DNA of 64,000 nucleotides, from contig JBGSIC010000021.1 in NCBI GenBank assembly GCA_041751875.1, positions 120,707 to 184,706 of the forward strand, written 5' to 3'. Below, piece by piece: positions 51,501 through 61,168 of the stretch. The notes under the pieces were generated by a model that searched no databases, had not been told where the DNA came from, and saw only the letters and a program-made list of their open reading frames with translations. How positions within the stretch are numbered: the first letter of the stretch is position 1; each line of letters starts with the position of its first letter. The translations under genes were made by a program, and so were the position numbers. Origin of the DNA: JBGSIC01 sp041751875 (GTDB taxonomy: Bacteria; Bdellovibrionota; FAC87; UBA2466; JACKAF01).

Positions 51501-52946
51501 ATGCACAACTACCACATAGTGATTGTCGATGATGAGAAAGCGAATCTAGAACCTCTGGAAAAAATTCTGAAGGCGGATGGGGCGCGGGTGGTCGTATTCC
51601 AAGACCCCCGTGAAGTGGTTCCTTATGTTCAGCGCAACCGCGTTGACGTGCTTCTTTCTGATTTCAGAATGGGAGGGATGAACGGTCTAGAGGTGCTGCA
51701 GTCAGTAAAGGCCATCGACAACGCGGTCGAAGTCATTTTGATTACGGCTTACGGGACGGTTGAACTCGCTGTGGAAGCGATGAAAAATGGTGCTTACGAT
51801 TTCATCACTAAACCTCTTCAAAGAGTCCAAGTTCTCAAGGCCGTTCACAAGGCACTTGAGAAAAAGAGGCTCCTCTCTGAAAATCTTTCCTTGCGAGAGG
51901 CTCTGCGGACTCAGTTTAAAGATGGTGAGAAAAGTTTGGTCGCGGAATCGGCGACCTCGCGTCAGCTATTGGAACTCGCCGCTCAGGCCGCGAGCAGTCG
52001 GGCGACCGTTCTGATTGAGGGAGAGAGTGGAACCGGCAAAGGCGTTCTGGCGCAATACCTTCACGAGGCCAGTCCGCAAGCGCAGGGCCTATTCGTAAAA
52101 ATCAATTGCACCTCCATCCCCGAGAATCTTTTGGAAGCCGAGCTTTTCGGTTATGAATCCGGAGCTTTTACGGGAGCGACACGAACCAAGAAGGGGCGTG
52201 TTGAACTCGCCCAAGATGGAACTTTGTTTCTCGACGAAATCGGAATCGCTCCGCTTGCGCTTCAAGCAAAACTCTTGCGCTTTGTGCAGGAGGGGGAATT
52301 TGAGAGACTGGGAAGTAACGTTACCCGCAAAGTAGTTACCCGAGTTATCAGCGCGACCAACACTGATCTCAAAGAGGCAGTGAGGAGGGGAGCGTTTCGG
52401 GAAGATCTCTACTATCGGCTGAATGTCATCCAAATGCGCATGCCCCCACTTCGCGAACGTGCCGAAGATATTCCGTCACTCGTTCAGTATTTCATGCAAG
52501 CCTCAGCGAAAAAAAATGGGCGCGAAATCCCTGTGGTGACGCCTGACGCGGCTTCGGCGCTTAGCGCGTACTCCTGGCCCGGCAATATTCGGGAGCTAGA
52601 AAACCTTATGGAACGCCTGGTGGTTCTCAATCGCTCTGGCAAAGTGCAAAGAGAAGATTTGCCTGCCGAGCTTGGCCAAAGCAAAGCGCGCGATTCAATC
52701 ATCGTACCCTTAGGGACTCCCTTGCGAGAAATTGAGAAAATGGTGATGGACCATACCATCGCCGCCGCAAAGGGTGATAAGCGGCTTGCCGCACGTCTTT
52801 TGGGAGTACACCCCCGAACCATCTATCGCCATCTGGGACAAGATGCCCAACGGCCTTTGGCCCCCGTCGTTCCAACCGAGGAAGTGGGAGTCCTGGATGC
52901 GGCCAAAGATACAGCCAGAGAAGAAGAACCTGAGATTCAGCATTGA
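51501..52946 (+). CDS. NtrC-family sigma54-dependent response regulator
   Basis: 481 residues. Receiver with phospho-acceptor Asp54 (LLSDFRMGG), Thr82 and Lys104; AAA+ sigma54 activator with Walker A GESGTGKG (174-181) and GAFTGA (221-226); C-terminal Fis-like helix-turn-helix (KRLAARLLGVHPRTIYRHLG). The tail beyond the HTH is acidic and about 35 residues long. Starts 12 bases after the kinase, so they form a two-gene system. Its target promoters are unknown. Confidence 0.95.
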   Translation: MHNYHIVIVDDEKANLEPLEKILKADGARVVVFQDPREVVPYVQRNRVDVLLSDFRMGGMNGLEVLQSVKAIDNAVEVILITAYGTVELAVEAMKNGAYDFITKPLQRVQVLKAVHKALEKKRLLSENLSLREALRTQFKDGEKSLVAESATSRQLLELAAQAASSRATVLIEGESGTGKGVLAQYLHEASPQAQGLFVKINCTSIPENLLEAELFGYESGAFTGATRTKKGRVELAQDGTLFLDEIGIAPLALQAKLLRFVQEGEFERLGSNVTRKVVTRVISATNTDLKEAVRRGAFREDLYYRLNVIQMRMPPLRERAEDIPSLVQYFMQASAKKNGREIPVVTPDAASALSAYSWPGNIRELENLMERLVVLNRSGKVQREDLPAELGQSKARDSIIVPLGTPLREIEKMVMDHTIAAAKGDKRLAARLLGVHPRTIYRHLGQDAQRPLAPVVPTEEVGVLDAAKDTAREEEPEIQH

Positions 52947-52998
52947 ATCATCCCTTTTCCCACCCGTCGTTGCCTCACGATCCGCGCTAAGGTAAAGA

Positions 52999-54051
52999 GT
53001 GCCTATGGAAATGGAGATATTGCTCGCTTTAGCCGCGGCGCTGACCGCGGTGGGAACCTTACTCGGTGTCCGACGCTACCGTCGAACCCGCTCGACTCCG
53101 ACCTTGCCGAGCTCCGCCAGCTCTCCGGTTGAAACAATCCCGCAACCTCCCGCTCCTCAACGAGCGAGTTTGGGCGAACGACTCGCACAAACCCGCACCC
53201 AGTTAAGTAAGGGGTTGGGAGCTTTTTTCGGGAAGACCGCGAGCTTTAGCGAAGCGGAATGGGAAACCGTCGAAGAAGGCTTGCTGGCTGCCGACGTAGG
53301 GATGAAGACGGTCCAGTATCTTTTAGACAAAGTGCGAGAAGGGGCCAAGAGTCAGCCGGACGCTTCTCTCAAAAGTTTGTTGCGCAAAGCGTGCGAGGAA
53401 ACGCTTCAAGAAGGTGACGCTGGTTTAATTCCGCACGCCTCTCCTCATGTGATTATGATTGTGGGAGTCAACGGCGTGGGCAAAACCACCACGGTGGGAA
53501 AGCTGGCCCAGCGATACGCTTCAGAGGGTAAGCAAGTCCTTCTGGGCGCCGCGGACACCTTCAGAGCCGGTGCCATTTCGCAATTAAAGGTATGGGCCGA
53601 TCGCGCGCAAGTGGCTTTTGTTGCCGGTAAAGAGGGGGGAGATCCCGGTGCGGTAGCCTTTGATGCTCTCTCCGCTACCAAGGCCCGTAGCATGGATTTG
53701 CTACTGCTTGATACAGCTGGGCGCCTCCACACTAAAGTGAATTTGATGGACGAATTGAAAAAAGTGCAGCGTGTTTTAAAGAAGGTGGTACCTGAAGCCC
53801 CTCACGAGACATGGTTAGTGGTGGATGGAACTCTAGGGCAGAATTCTGTGCGTCAGGCCCAAGAGTTTCATAACGCCCTCGGGGTGACAGGTTTTATTGT
53901 GACCAAACTGGATGGGACGGCCAAAGGGGGCACGATCCTTTCTTTAGTGCATGAGTTTCAACTTCCTATAAAATACATCGGGATCGGCGAGACGGCGGAA
54001 GATTTAGTCCCTTTTAATCCTTCCGAGTTTATTAGCGCCATTCTGGGATAA
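52999..54051 (+). CDS. ftsY: Signal recognition particle receptor FtsY
   Basis: SRP receptor GTPase that brings ribosomes to SecYEG. 350 residues. N domain (about 55-140), G domain with GVNGVGKTT (156-164), DTFRAGAISQL, LLLDTAGRL and TKLDGTAKGG. The short N-terminus holds a hydrophobic stretch (ILLALAAALTAVGTLLGV) followed by basic residues, a likely membrane anchor instead of the acidic A domain of E. coli. GTG 52999 or ATG 53005 could be the start. Confidence 0.95.
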   Translation: MPMEMEILLALAAALTAVGTLLGVRRYRRTRSTPTLPSSASSPVETIPQPPAPQRASLGERLAQTRTQLSKGLGAFFGKTASFSEAEWETVEEGLLAADVGMKTVQYLLDKVREGAKSQPDASLKSLLRKACEETLQEGDAGLIPHASPHVIMIVGVNGVGKTTTVGKLAQRYASEGKQVLLGAADTFRAGAISQLKVWADRAQVAFVAGKEGGDPGAVAFDALSATKARSMDLLLLDTAGRLHTKVNLMDELKKVQRVLKKVVPEAPHETWLVVDGTLGQNSVRQAQEFHNALGVTGFIVTKLDGTAKGGTILSLVHEFQLPIKYIGIGETAEDLVPFNPSEFISAILG

Positions 54052-54058
54052 AACAACG

Positions 54059-55669
54059 ATGAGTAATGGATTTATAACCTTATTGGGTGGAGGAGCCTTA
54101 CTCGTCTTTTCGATCGAGTCGCTTTCCCAGACAATCCAGTATCTCGCCGGCAATAAGTTTCGCACCTGGATTAATATTTTTGCACGAAATCGCATCAGTG
54201 CTGTCGCCCTGGGTTTTGTGCTGTCTATCCTCATGGGCAGTAGCGGGGCTGTGACCGTGCTACTTGTCGGACTAGCCAACTCGCGCATTTTGCGACTTGA
54301 CCAAGTTTTGTCCATGACACTCGGAGCGATCATTGGAACCACAATGATTGTTCAGGTGATGGCGTTTCGCGTTTCCGAGTACGCCCTATTGATTATCAGC
54401 TTTGGCGTGATCGGGACTTACCTCGCCAAAGATGACACCCCCAAGCACGCCGCCCGAGGGCTTCTCTTTTTGGGGCTCATGTTCATGTCGATGGGCATGG
54501 TGCAGGAGGCAGGTTTCCATCTTCAAGACAACGCGCACTTCGGCGAGGTCATGGGCTATCTCAAGACCAACCCCTTTGCGACCCTCGTCATTTCTACTGC
54601 GTTGACGGCGATGGTGTTTAGTAGCGCGGCCACGCTTGCTTTTATTATGTCGATCTTTGCGGCCCAGCACGGGAACATCTATGACGCTCTTCCTTGGGTT
54701 CTTGGGGCAAACCTGGGCACGACTTCGACGGCTTTTTTGGCAGTGCGAGGTGGTGTGGCCGGTAAGCAAGCGGCCTTGGGGCACCTTCTGATAAAAGTGG
54801 TGGCTATCATTTTGATTTTCCCCGTGATGCACTACTGGGGGGAACTATCCGCTCTTTCCAGCAGCGACATCGCGCGACAGATCGCAAACAGTCACACGCT
54901 CTTTAACCTCGCCGTGGCGGTTTTCTTTTTCCCCTTTATTACTTGGGGCGTGAAGGTCGTGGAGTATTTCATAAGGGAGAATCCTCGCGACACGGACTAT
55001 ATTTTCTTTTATCTCGATAAGCGTTCCTTAAACGCACCGGAGCTGGCTCTTGCTCAAGCTCACCGCGAGATCTTGCGACTCTCGGATTACGTTGAGCGCA
55101 TGGTGGAGCAAAGCATTCATCCCTTTTTAACGTTGAATCTCAACGAGGTGGAGAAAATTCTCGAGACGGACAAGATCGTGGATTATCTTCACAAGGGCAT
55201 TAAACTTCACTTAACAAAGTTGTCACAAAAAGAGATGACGCCTGATCAAGTGCACAAAGAGTTCGATCTGCTCTTTCGTACCAATGATCTAGAGAGTATT
55301 GGCGATATTGTGGACAAGGGAATCATGGGCTTAGTCCGTAAGACCATAAAAAAGGGATATCAATTTTCACCTGAAGGCTGGGAAGAAATTAAGCAGTTTC
55401 ACGCCAAGATCTTGGAGTGCCTCAAACTATCGACCGCTTACTTCGCATCGTCGGATACAGCCTTGGGGGTAAAGCTCACGCTACTTGCGGAAGAAATCGA
55501 AGAAAATATGCGTGACCTGAATGAAAAGCATATTCAGCGTCTGCATCAGGGAATTAAAGCGTCGCTGGAATCTTCTTCTGTACATTTGGATCTGATGGGG
55601 CAGCTCCACCGTATCGCGGTGCTTTCTGTCAACTTCACTCACCTCACCGAACTTAAAACAGAACACTAA
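54059..55669 (+). CDS. Na/Pi cotransporter family protein with PhoU-like tail
   Basis: 536 residues. Two inverted PF02690-type transport repeats (LSILMGSSGAVTVLLVGLAN and TAMVFSSAATLAFIMSIFAA) with about nine helices, then a PhoU-like helical cytosolic domain (about 330-536). Family members export or import phosphate coupled to sodium. It follows ftsY by 7 bases. Its stop overlaps the convergent gene by 4 bases. Confidence 0.87.
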   Translation: MSNGFITLLGGGALLVFSIESLSQTIQYLAGNKFRTWINIFARNRISAVALGFVLSILMGSSGAVTVLLVGLANSRILRLDQVLSMTLGAIIGTTMIVQVMAFRVSEYALLIISFGVIGTYLAKDDTPKHAARGLLFLGLMFMSMGMVQEAGFHLQDNAHFGEVMGYLKTNPFATLVISTALTAMVFSSAATLAFIMSIFAAQHGNIYDALPWVLGANLGTTSTAFLAVRGGVAGKQAALGHLLIKVVAIILIFPVMHYWGELSALSSSDIARQIANSHTLFNLAVAVFFFPFITWGVKVVEYFIRENPRDTDYIFFYLDKRSLNAPELALAQAHREILRLSDYVERMVEQSIHPFLTLNLNEVEKILETDKIVDYLHKGIKLHLTKLSQKEMTPDQVHKEFDLLFRTNDLESIGDIVDKGIMGLVRKTIKKGYQFSPEGWEEIKQFHAKILECLKLSTAYFASSDTALGVKLTLLAEEIEENMRDLNEKHIQRLHQGIKASLESSSVHLDLMGQLHRIAVLSVNFTHLTELKTEH

Positions 55670-56160
55670 CGATGCGGGAAGAGAAGTTTCTCTAGGGCCT
55701 TTATCAATGAGGCCGCGAGAACCAATCCGTTGGTTTTCGAAGTCAGCCCTTCCGCACTCTCCTGAATTTGCCCGAGTTCTATCAGGCGTTGCACGCGTTC
55801 CTTTGCCATCGTCTGGGGAGTGTATTCCTCAGTCGGTAGGGAGCCGGTTTGTCTGAGTCGAGTGAGTAAGAAGATGCGTCTCGCCGTTTCGCTTAAATTA
55901 AAGAACTGAAACTGAAGATGAATGCTAAGCACACTCATCGTAACGTAGAAAAAAAGTGACGGTAGAGAGTGTGAGAACTGTGCGCCTTCCCAAATGGCCA
56001 AGACAACCCAGAAAAAAACACAAGTTAAAAAACCAATCGTGAGCGTGCGTTTCATTCGCATTTGCAACTTAAGAACGGGATGTCGGTTTAAGGCGAGTTG
56101 AAAGAGCAGAATCCAAAGGGGAAGCAGGCAAACCAGTAACAGACCCAATAATGAAATCAT
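55666..56160 (-). CDS. Small membrane protein with winged-helix-like tail (second of pair)
   Basis: About 164 residues from the ATG at 56160, which forms an ATGA overlap with the stop of the gene before (an in-frame ATG at 56187 is also possible). Three or so membrane helices, then a cytosolic-type domain (EEYTPQTMAKERVQRLIELG, GLTSKTNGLVLAASLI), patterned like a winged helix. Family not recognised. The pair and their overlap suggest one complex. Orientation opposes the phosphate transporter and the TPR gene on either side. Confidence 0.7.
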   Translation of the reverse strand: MISLLGLLLVCLLPLWILLFQLALNRHPVLKLQMRMKRTLTIGFLTCVFFWVVLAIWEGAQFSHSLPSLFFYVTMSVLSIHLQFQFFNLSETARRIFLLTRLRQTGSLPTEEYTPQTMAKERVQRLIELGQIQESAEGLTSKTNGLVLAASLIKALEKLLFPHR

Positions 56161-56663
56161 CCTTGCCCCAGCGGCTCGCCCAGCCATTTGCGGTAGGTGA
56201 TAAAAAGGTCGGCTAGGAGGCGGCCTTTCTTGGTGAGCGCGTAAACGCCATTGTATTCAAAAATGAGTTTGGCGTGCACCAGATCCTCAATGCGTGATTG
56301 GACACTTTTCTCCTGTCCCATGCACAACACGGCTTGTTCCCGAGTAAACGGAATTTGCTGATGATGCATTTCATACAGAAGTTCGATGGTGGGCGAGCGG
56401 GCCTCCATCGCGGGGTAAGCGGCGATGTAGTTTAAGGACAAAAAGAGATGAAGAACATAGGCAGAAAGCCATTGCCATCCGATCCAATTAGCCCAGAAAG
56501 CGGAAAAATAGATCAGGCTCGGAACGACAAGGAAAATGAGAAGCATTGCGTAAAGGGGATGCTGCGGCGTTCGGCGGCGCCAAACGATCACGTGAATCAG
56601 AAAGAAGGTTCCGAAGTAGAAAAATCCACGCCACCAGTCGGTCAGTAAAATATTTGTGCTCAT
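56157..56663 (-). CDS. Small membrane protein with winged-helix-like tail (first of pair)
   Basis: About 168 residues from the ATG at 56663 (MSTNILL); the longer frame to 56741 would overlap the divergent TPR gene. Four membrane helices (FFYFGTFFLIHVIVW, YAMLLIFLVVPSLIYFSAF, LSAYVLHLFLSL) then SPTIELLYEMHHQQIPFTRE, the SRIEDLVHAKLIFEYNG wing-like part and ALTKKGRLLADLF, a pattern resembling the DNA-binding-like tails of membrane sensors. Unknown function. Confidence 0.7.
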   Translation of the reverse strand: MSTNILLTDWWRGFFYFGTFFLIHVIVWRRRTPQHPLYAMLLIFLVVPSLIYFSAFWANWIGWQWLSAYVLHLFLSLNYIAAYPAMEARSPTIELLYEMHHQQIPFTREQAVLCMGQEKSVQSRIEDLVHAKLIFEYNGVYALTKKGRLLADLFITYRKWLGEPLGQG

Positions 56664-56732
56664 GAGGCTTCTAGCGCGCGGAGTCGTAAAGCAGATCCAA
56701 GAGAAGCTCTGCCTTCTGGTAAAATTGATAAA

Positions 56733-59700
56733 ATGCCCCAATCACAGAAGAAATTCAAGGTGCGCGACCGGAACAAGCGCGTGGAACAAGATGTCCCACA
56801 GGACAAAATTGTTTCTCGAATTGAGCGGGGCAAGTACACCGGTAATGAAGAAGTGGCAGAGCTGCCTGATGGGGAATGGCAGAAACTTTCCTCGGTACCC
56901 CTCTTCTATGATGCGCTCATGCGGCGCCTTTTTCAGGCAAACTACAAAAGTGGCGGCTCGATAGCGGAGAAGGCGACTGTCCACAAGAATCCCCCAAAAG
57001 AAAAAGCAGAGAATGAGGCGGGTGCCGATGACGCAGTGGAGTCTCCCGATGCCACCCACCAGGCAACCCTGCACAAAAAGGAAGCTTTAGACGCTCCGAA
57101 AGCCGATGAAAAGAAAACCAAACAGCTGGTAGGCGACTTTGAGGGGACGATCGATCAAGCTTTGCTGAAAGAACTTTTTGATGAAAAGACGGGTAAAGAG
57201 GGTGGCACGGCTTCCAATGCACTTACCACCGTACTGCCCCCAAAAGATCCCTTCGAGCAACCTCTTAAGGAAAGCCCACGGTACTTCAAGAAATTTGATC
57301 TCAAAAACCCTCTAGATATCTTTCGCCCCAAGGAGGGCGAAGAGGGTCAGATTCGGTTAGACAATAAAAAAGCCCGCATGCGCCGTCGTGCCATTCTGTG
57401 GGGATCAGTTGGCTTTGCGCTTGTTCTCTTATTCTGGTCATCGAGTCCCAAGCAGCCCGAGGTTAACTCACCGTTTGAAAACGAGGCGGCTGCCTTTTTC
57501 GGCATTGAACCTGAGAAAAAACAAGAAGCGGTTACCGCTCTCCTCAACGAGGGAAAGCAACTTTACGGCTTGGACAACTTCATATCCTACCGTCGAGCAG
57601 GACACCTATTTGCGCAAGCCAACTTCAGCAACAAATCGGATGCTCAGTCTTATGTGCTGTACGCTCAGGCCTACGCACGCTTGGCAGGAGTAAACCCAGA
57701 AGAAGTAGCTGAATTGCCAGAATTTGGAACGCTTTCCATCGAACGGGCTCTTGGTGATGGCCGAGCGCTTGATCCACAAAACAGCGGTTTCTTCCGCGCA
57801 GAAGCGATTCTGCTAATGGGCGAGAAGAAATGGGAGGAAGCCAGGAAGAAAATTAGTGAGGCGATTGATGCGGATCCTGAGGGGCCCGAGAATGCGCTCG
57901 TACTAGGCGAAATAACCTACGGGTTAAAGGACTTTCGTATCGCGAAAGAGGCGCTAGCGCGTGCACTGGGGGACTCTATGACCCGGGTGAGGGCGCGCCT
58001 TATTCTGGCTCGAATCGCGTTTGAATCGCAGAGTTACCGGGAGTGTGAGCAAAGACTGGGCGAGATTTTTGAGATCAATCCTTTCCACTTCGAGGGATAT
58101 GTGCTGGCGGGCGATTTGGCGGCGAAAGAGAACAAGGTACAGCAAGCACTGCGCTCGTACCGGCAGGCGGCCCGTTTGGCCCAGTTTGGGCGGCCGCAGG
58201 AAGCGGTCTACGCTTTCCTTAAGCTAGGAAAGCTTCTCACCTACATGAGCCAGAAAGGGGAGGCCGAGGACAATTTTTTGCTCGCGTATGCCGCGGACCC
58301 GAACAATGCGGAAGCCATCGAACTCACCAAGAATCTCGATCGATCTGAAAAAATACTAGATTCGCTGAAAGAGAAAAGGGTTACCAACGCATCCCAGCTG
58401 GTTATTCGTGGGGAAACTTTCTTCAAAGAGAAAGATTTTGAGAATGCATTTCGCTATTTTCAGGCCGCCTGGGTGCTGTCCAATCGCGATCATTCGCTGC
58501 TCATACGACTGGGAGATATTGTAGAGAAAAAAGCCGTTTTCTTTACCGATTTTATTCGCGTTCGTTCTTTTTACGAGCAGGCGATTCTTCTTAAACCTTC
58601 TTCGTATGAAGCGTTCATCAAGTTGGGATTACTCGAAACCCAACACTACAACTTTGAAAAAGGGCACCGCTTACTTTCGCAAGCCAAAGCGCTGGCACCG
58701 CAAAATCGAGACGCTTTGGTGGCGATGGGTAGGCACTACTACTTGCGCCAGGACTACAACCGCGCCATCGATGAATTTTTGGAAGCTTCCCGTTTGAACG
58801 AAGAGGATAGCGAGGTTTTGTATTATGCCGGTAAAATGCGCGTGCTTTTTAGCCGCGATCCGAAAGCAGCGATGACCTTGTTTGAGCGGTCTTACAAGAT
58901 TGATCCCACCAACTACCCCGCTTTGGCGGAATGGCTTAAGTTGAAGGTAATCACTTTCGATAAACCGTTTGCGATCAAGTTCGTAAACAACCTGATTGAA
59001 GCCGAGCCAACAAACCCCAAGTTTTACTGGATCCTCGGCGAAGTCCATGCCGCCAACCAGGACTACGAATCAGCGATTGATAACTTTTATAAATCCTTAG
59101 ATATAAACAATCGCGATAGCGCCGTGCGGATGTCTCTTGCCCGCTCTCATGACGAACTCGGAGAAAAAAAGAAGGCAGTGGCAGAGTACACACTCGCTTC
59201 GCGGTTGGATCGCACCAACGCGGAAGGCTTTAGCCGGGCGGCTGAGATCCTCATCGAGTCGGGAAACGCCGCTGAAGCGGAAGAGGTGTTAAATAGTTTG
59301 GTAGAAGTCAGTCCCCGCTATCCGGGTGCCCAAAGAGCGCTTTCTCAGGTTTACGAAGCAAAAAAGAAGCCCGACGAAGCCGAGCGAGCGATGTTGCTTG
59401 AGGTAACCAACAATCCCGCTAATGCTAAGTTCCGAATAGAGCTCGCGGAGCTCTATATGCGGCACGAAAAGTATGAACCCGCCATCGAACAGCTCAATGA
59501 GATAACCAATTTGCCGTCCGTAGCGGAAGCTCCTGAGTTTGTTTACGACAAGATTCGAGCCTACATGCTGCTATCGCGTTCCTACCGAGAGCTAAAGCAA
59601 TACGACAGCGCGGAAGGAGCCATTCAACTCGCTCTCTCCATTGATGAAGGGGATCCAGCGTTGCTTCGGGAACTGGGATATGTTTATGTAGGTTTGCAGC

Positions 59701-59810
59701 GAAACAAAGACGCGGCCTCGGCGTTTAGAGGCTATCTGCAACGTTCCCCGGCTGCGGAAGACGCGGAGCAGATTAAGAATATGATCGATAACCTCGTAAT
59801 ACCCGAATAG
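56733..59810 (+). CDS. Large membrane TPR protein with GYF-like N-terminus
   Basis: 1025 residues. An N-terminal region (about 25-70: VSRIERGKYTG, GEWQKLSSVP) resembles small GYF/DUF4339-type protein-binding domains; then an acidic/lysine linker, one membrane helix (about 216-234), and more than ten TPR units to the end (SQSYRECEQRLGEIFEINPF, KDFENAFRYFQAAWVLSNRD, NEEDSEVLYYAGKMRV). Scaffold linking the cytosol to a partner, probably with TPRs on the far side of the membrane. It lies 4 bases before serS. Confidence 0.75.
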   Translation: MPQSQKKFKVRDRNKRVEQDVPQDKIVSRIERGKYTGNEEVAELPDGEWQKLSSVPLFYDALMRRLFQANYKSGGSIAEKATVHKNPPKEKAENEAGADDAVESPDATHQATLHKKEALDAPKADEKKTKQLVGDFEGTIDQALLKELFDEKTGKEGGTASNALTTVLPPKDPFEQPLKESPRYFKKFDLKNPLDIFRPKEGEEGQIRLDNKKARMRRRAILWGSVGFALVLLFWSSSPKQPEVNSPFENEAAAFFGIEPEKKQEAVTALLNEGKQLYGLDNFISYRRAGHLFAQANFSNKSDAQSYVLYAQAYARLAGVNPEEVAELPEFGTLSIERALGDGRALDPQNSGFFRAEAILLMGEKKWEEARKKISEAIDADPEGPENALVLGEITYGLKDFRIAKEALARALGDSMTRVRARLILARIAFESQSYRECEQRLGEIFEINPFHFEGYVLAGDLAAKENKVQQALRSYRQAARLAQFGRPQEAVYAFLKLGKLLTYMSQKGEAEDNFLLAYAADPNNAEAIELTKNLDRSEKILDSLKEKRVTNASQLVIRGETFFKEKDFENAFRYFQAAWVLSNRDHSLLIRLGDIVEKKAVFFTDFIRVRSFYEQAILLKPSSYEAFIKLGLLETQHYNFEKGHRLLSQAKALAPQNRDALVAMGRHYYLRQDYNRAIDEFLEASRLNEEDSEVLYYAGKMRVLFSRDPKAAMTLFERSYKIDPTNYPALAEWLKLKVITFDKPFAIKFVNNLIEAEPTNPKFYWILGEVHAANQDYESAIDNFYKSLDINNRDSAVRMSLARSHDELGEKKKAVAEYTLASRLDRTNAEGFSRAAEILIESGNAAEAEEVLNSLVEVSPRYPGAQRALSQVYEAKKKPDEAERAMLLEVTNNPANAKFRIELAELYMRHEKYEPAIEQLNEITNLPSVAEAPEFVYDKIRAYMLLSRSYRELKQYDSAEGAIQLALSIDEGDPALLRELGYVYVGLQRNKDAASAFRGYLQRSPAAEDAEQIKNMIDNLVIPE

Positions 59811-59814
59811 CCCG

Positions 59815-61071
59815 ATGCTCGACCTAAAACTGATTTCCAGCCAGCCCGAACTTGTTCAAGCCAGTCTAAAAAAAAGAGGCTTTAAAGACCCCAAGGAAGC
59901 CGTTGAGGCGATCCTGGTACTCGATAAGAAACGTAAGGAAGGCATCCAGGCCGGAGAGGTCCTAAAGCAACAACGCAACGAAGCCTCCATACAGATAGCT
60001 AAGCTAAAGAAAGAAAAGGGCGATGCGACCGCGCTTCTAGAAAAGATGAAATCGGTTGCTGACGAAATCAAGAAGACCGACGATCTGCTCTCCGTTGTTC
60101 AGCAGGAGATTAATACGAGACTTCTCGAGATGCCGAACCTGCTCGATGCCGCGGTGCCAGAAGGAACAAGCGCAGAGCAAAACAAAGTAGTAAAGAGCTG
60201 GGGAGAAAAGCCTCAGTTTAACTTCGAGCCCAAATCCCATTTCGATTTGGGCGAAAAGTTAGGCATTCTCGACTTCGAGCGCGCGGGAAAAGTGACTGGT
60301 GCGCGGTTTACCTTCGTTAGAGGATTGGCCGCAGAGCTGGAATTAGCTCTTATTCAGTTCATGGTGAAGCACCATCGATCTCGCGGCTACGAAGCCATCA
60401 TTCCGCCTTTTATCGTCAATTCGGCAAGTCTTCAGGGAACGGGCCAATTTCCTAAGTTCAAAGAGGATGTTTTTCATCTGGAAGGAACCGACTACCATTT
60501 GATTCCCACTGCGGAAGTTCCGGTAACCAATTATTTTCGTGACGAGATTTTAGAGGAGAGCCTTCTTCCCAAGAAGTTTGTGGCCTATAGCCCCTGTTTT
60601 CGTTCGGAAGCGGGAAGCTACGGTAAAGACACCAAAGGCTTAAAGAGACAGCATCAGTTCAATAAAGTGGAATTGGTAAAGTTTGCGCGTCCCGAGCAGT
60701 CCATGCAGGAACTCGAAAGCCTTCTAGGCGATGCGGAAGCAATTCTTCAGTCTTTGGGCTTGGCTTATCGGGTGGTGCTCCTTTGCGCTGGGGACATAGG
60801 TTTTGGCTCCGCCAAAACTTACGATATTGAAGTTTGGTCACCCTTTGCCAATGCCTACATGGAAATCTCAAGCTGCAGTAACTTTGGCGACTACCAAGCG
60901 CGGCGCGCGCAGATTCGCTACCGTGAAGCTTCTACGAAAAAAGTTCAGCCCGTGCATACCTTAAACGGTTCGGGTCTTGCGGTGGGTCGCACACTGATTG
61001 CGATTATGGAAAACTTCCAAAAAGCAGACGGCACCTTCACCATCCCTGCCGCTCTTCAACCTTACTTGTAA
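59815..61071 (+). CDS. serS: Seryl-tRNA synthetase
   Basis: Class II aminoacyl-tRNA synthetase charging tRNA-Ser. 418 residues. N-terminal coiled-coil arm (about 28-100), class II motif 2 in SPCFRSEAGSYGKDTKGLKR followed by QHQFNKVE, and motif 3 TLNGSGLAVGRTLIAIMEN. Its stop falls inside a repeat of the AAAGGTGYCTG family, which forms the boundary to the convergent HEAT gene. Confidence 0.97.
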   Translation: MLDLKLISSQPELVQASLKKRGFKDPKEAVEAILVLDKKRKEGIQAGEVLKQQRNEASIQIAKLKKEKGDATALLEKMKSVADEIKKTDDLLSVVQQEINTRLLEMPNLLDAAVPEGTSAEQNKVVKSWGEKPQFNFEPKSHFDLGEKLGILDFERAGKVTGARFTFVRGLAAELELALIQFMVKHHRSRGYEAIIPPFIVNSASLQGTGQFPKFKEDVFHLEGTDYHLIPTAEVPVTNYFRDEILEESLLPKKFVAYSPCFRSEAGSYGKDTKGLKRQHQFNKVELVKFARPEQSMQELESLLGDAEAILQSLGLAYRVVLLCAGDIGFGSAKTYDIEVWSPFANAYMEISSCSNFGDYQARRAQIRYREASTKKVQPVHTLNGSGLAVGRTLIAIMENFQKADGTFTIPAALQPYL

Positions 61072-61168
61072 AGGTGTCTGTGCACGAATAAAGGTGTCAG
61101 GAAAGGTGCCTGAATAAAGGTGTCAGGTCACTTTCCGTACTTCGTCCGGAAAGTGCACAGACACCTTT
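61070..61168. repeat. Long inverted repeat, AAAGGTGYCTG family, between convergent genes
   Basis: Perfect 16-bp arms AAAGGTGTCTGTGCAC (61070-61085) and GTGCACAGACACCTTT (61153-61168). Inside are three more partial AAAGGTGYC(A/T)GG units and an inner hairpin CACTTTCCG (61129-61137)/CGGAAAGTG (61147-61155). It overlaps both stop codons, and could act as a bidirectional terminator of serS and the HEAT gene. Confidence 0.8.
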
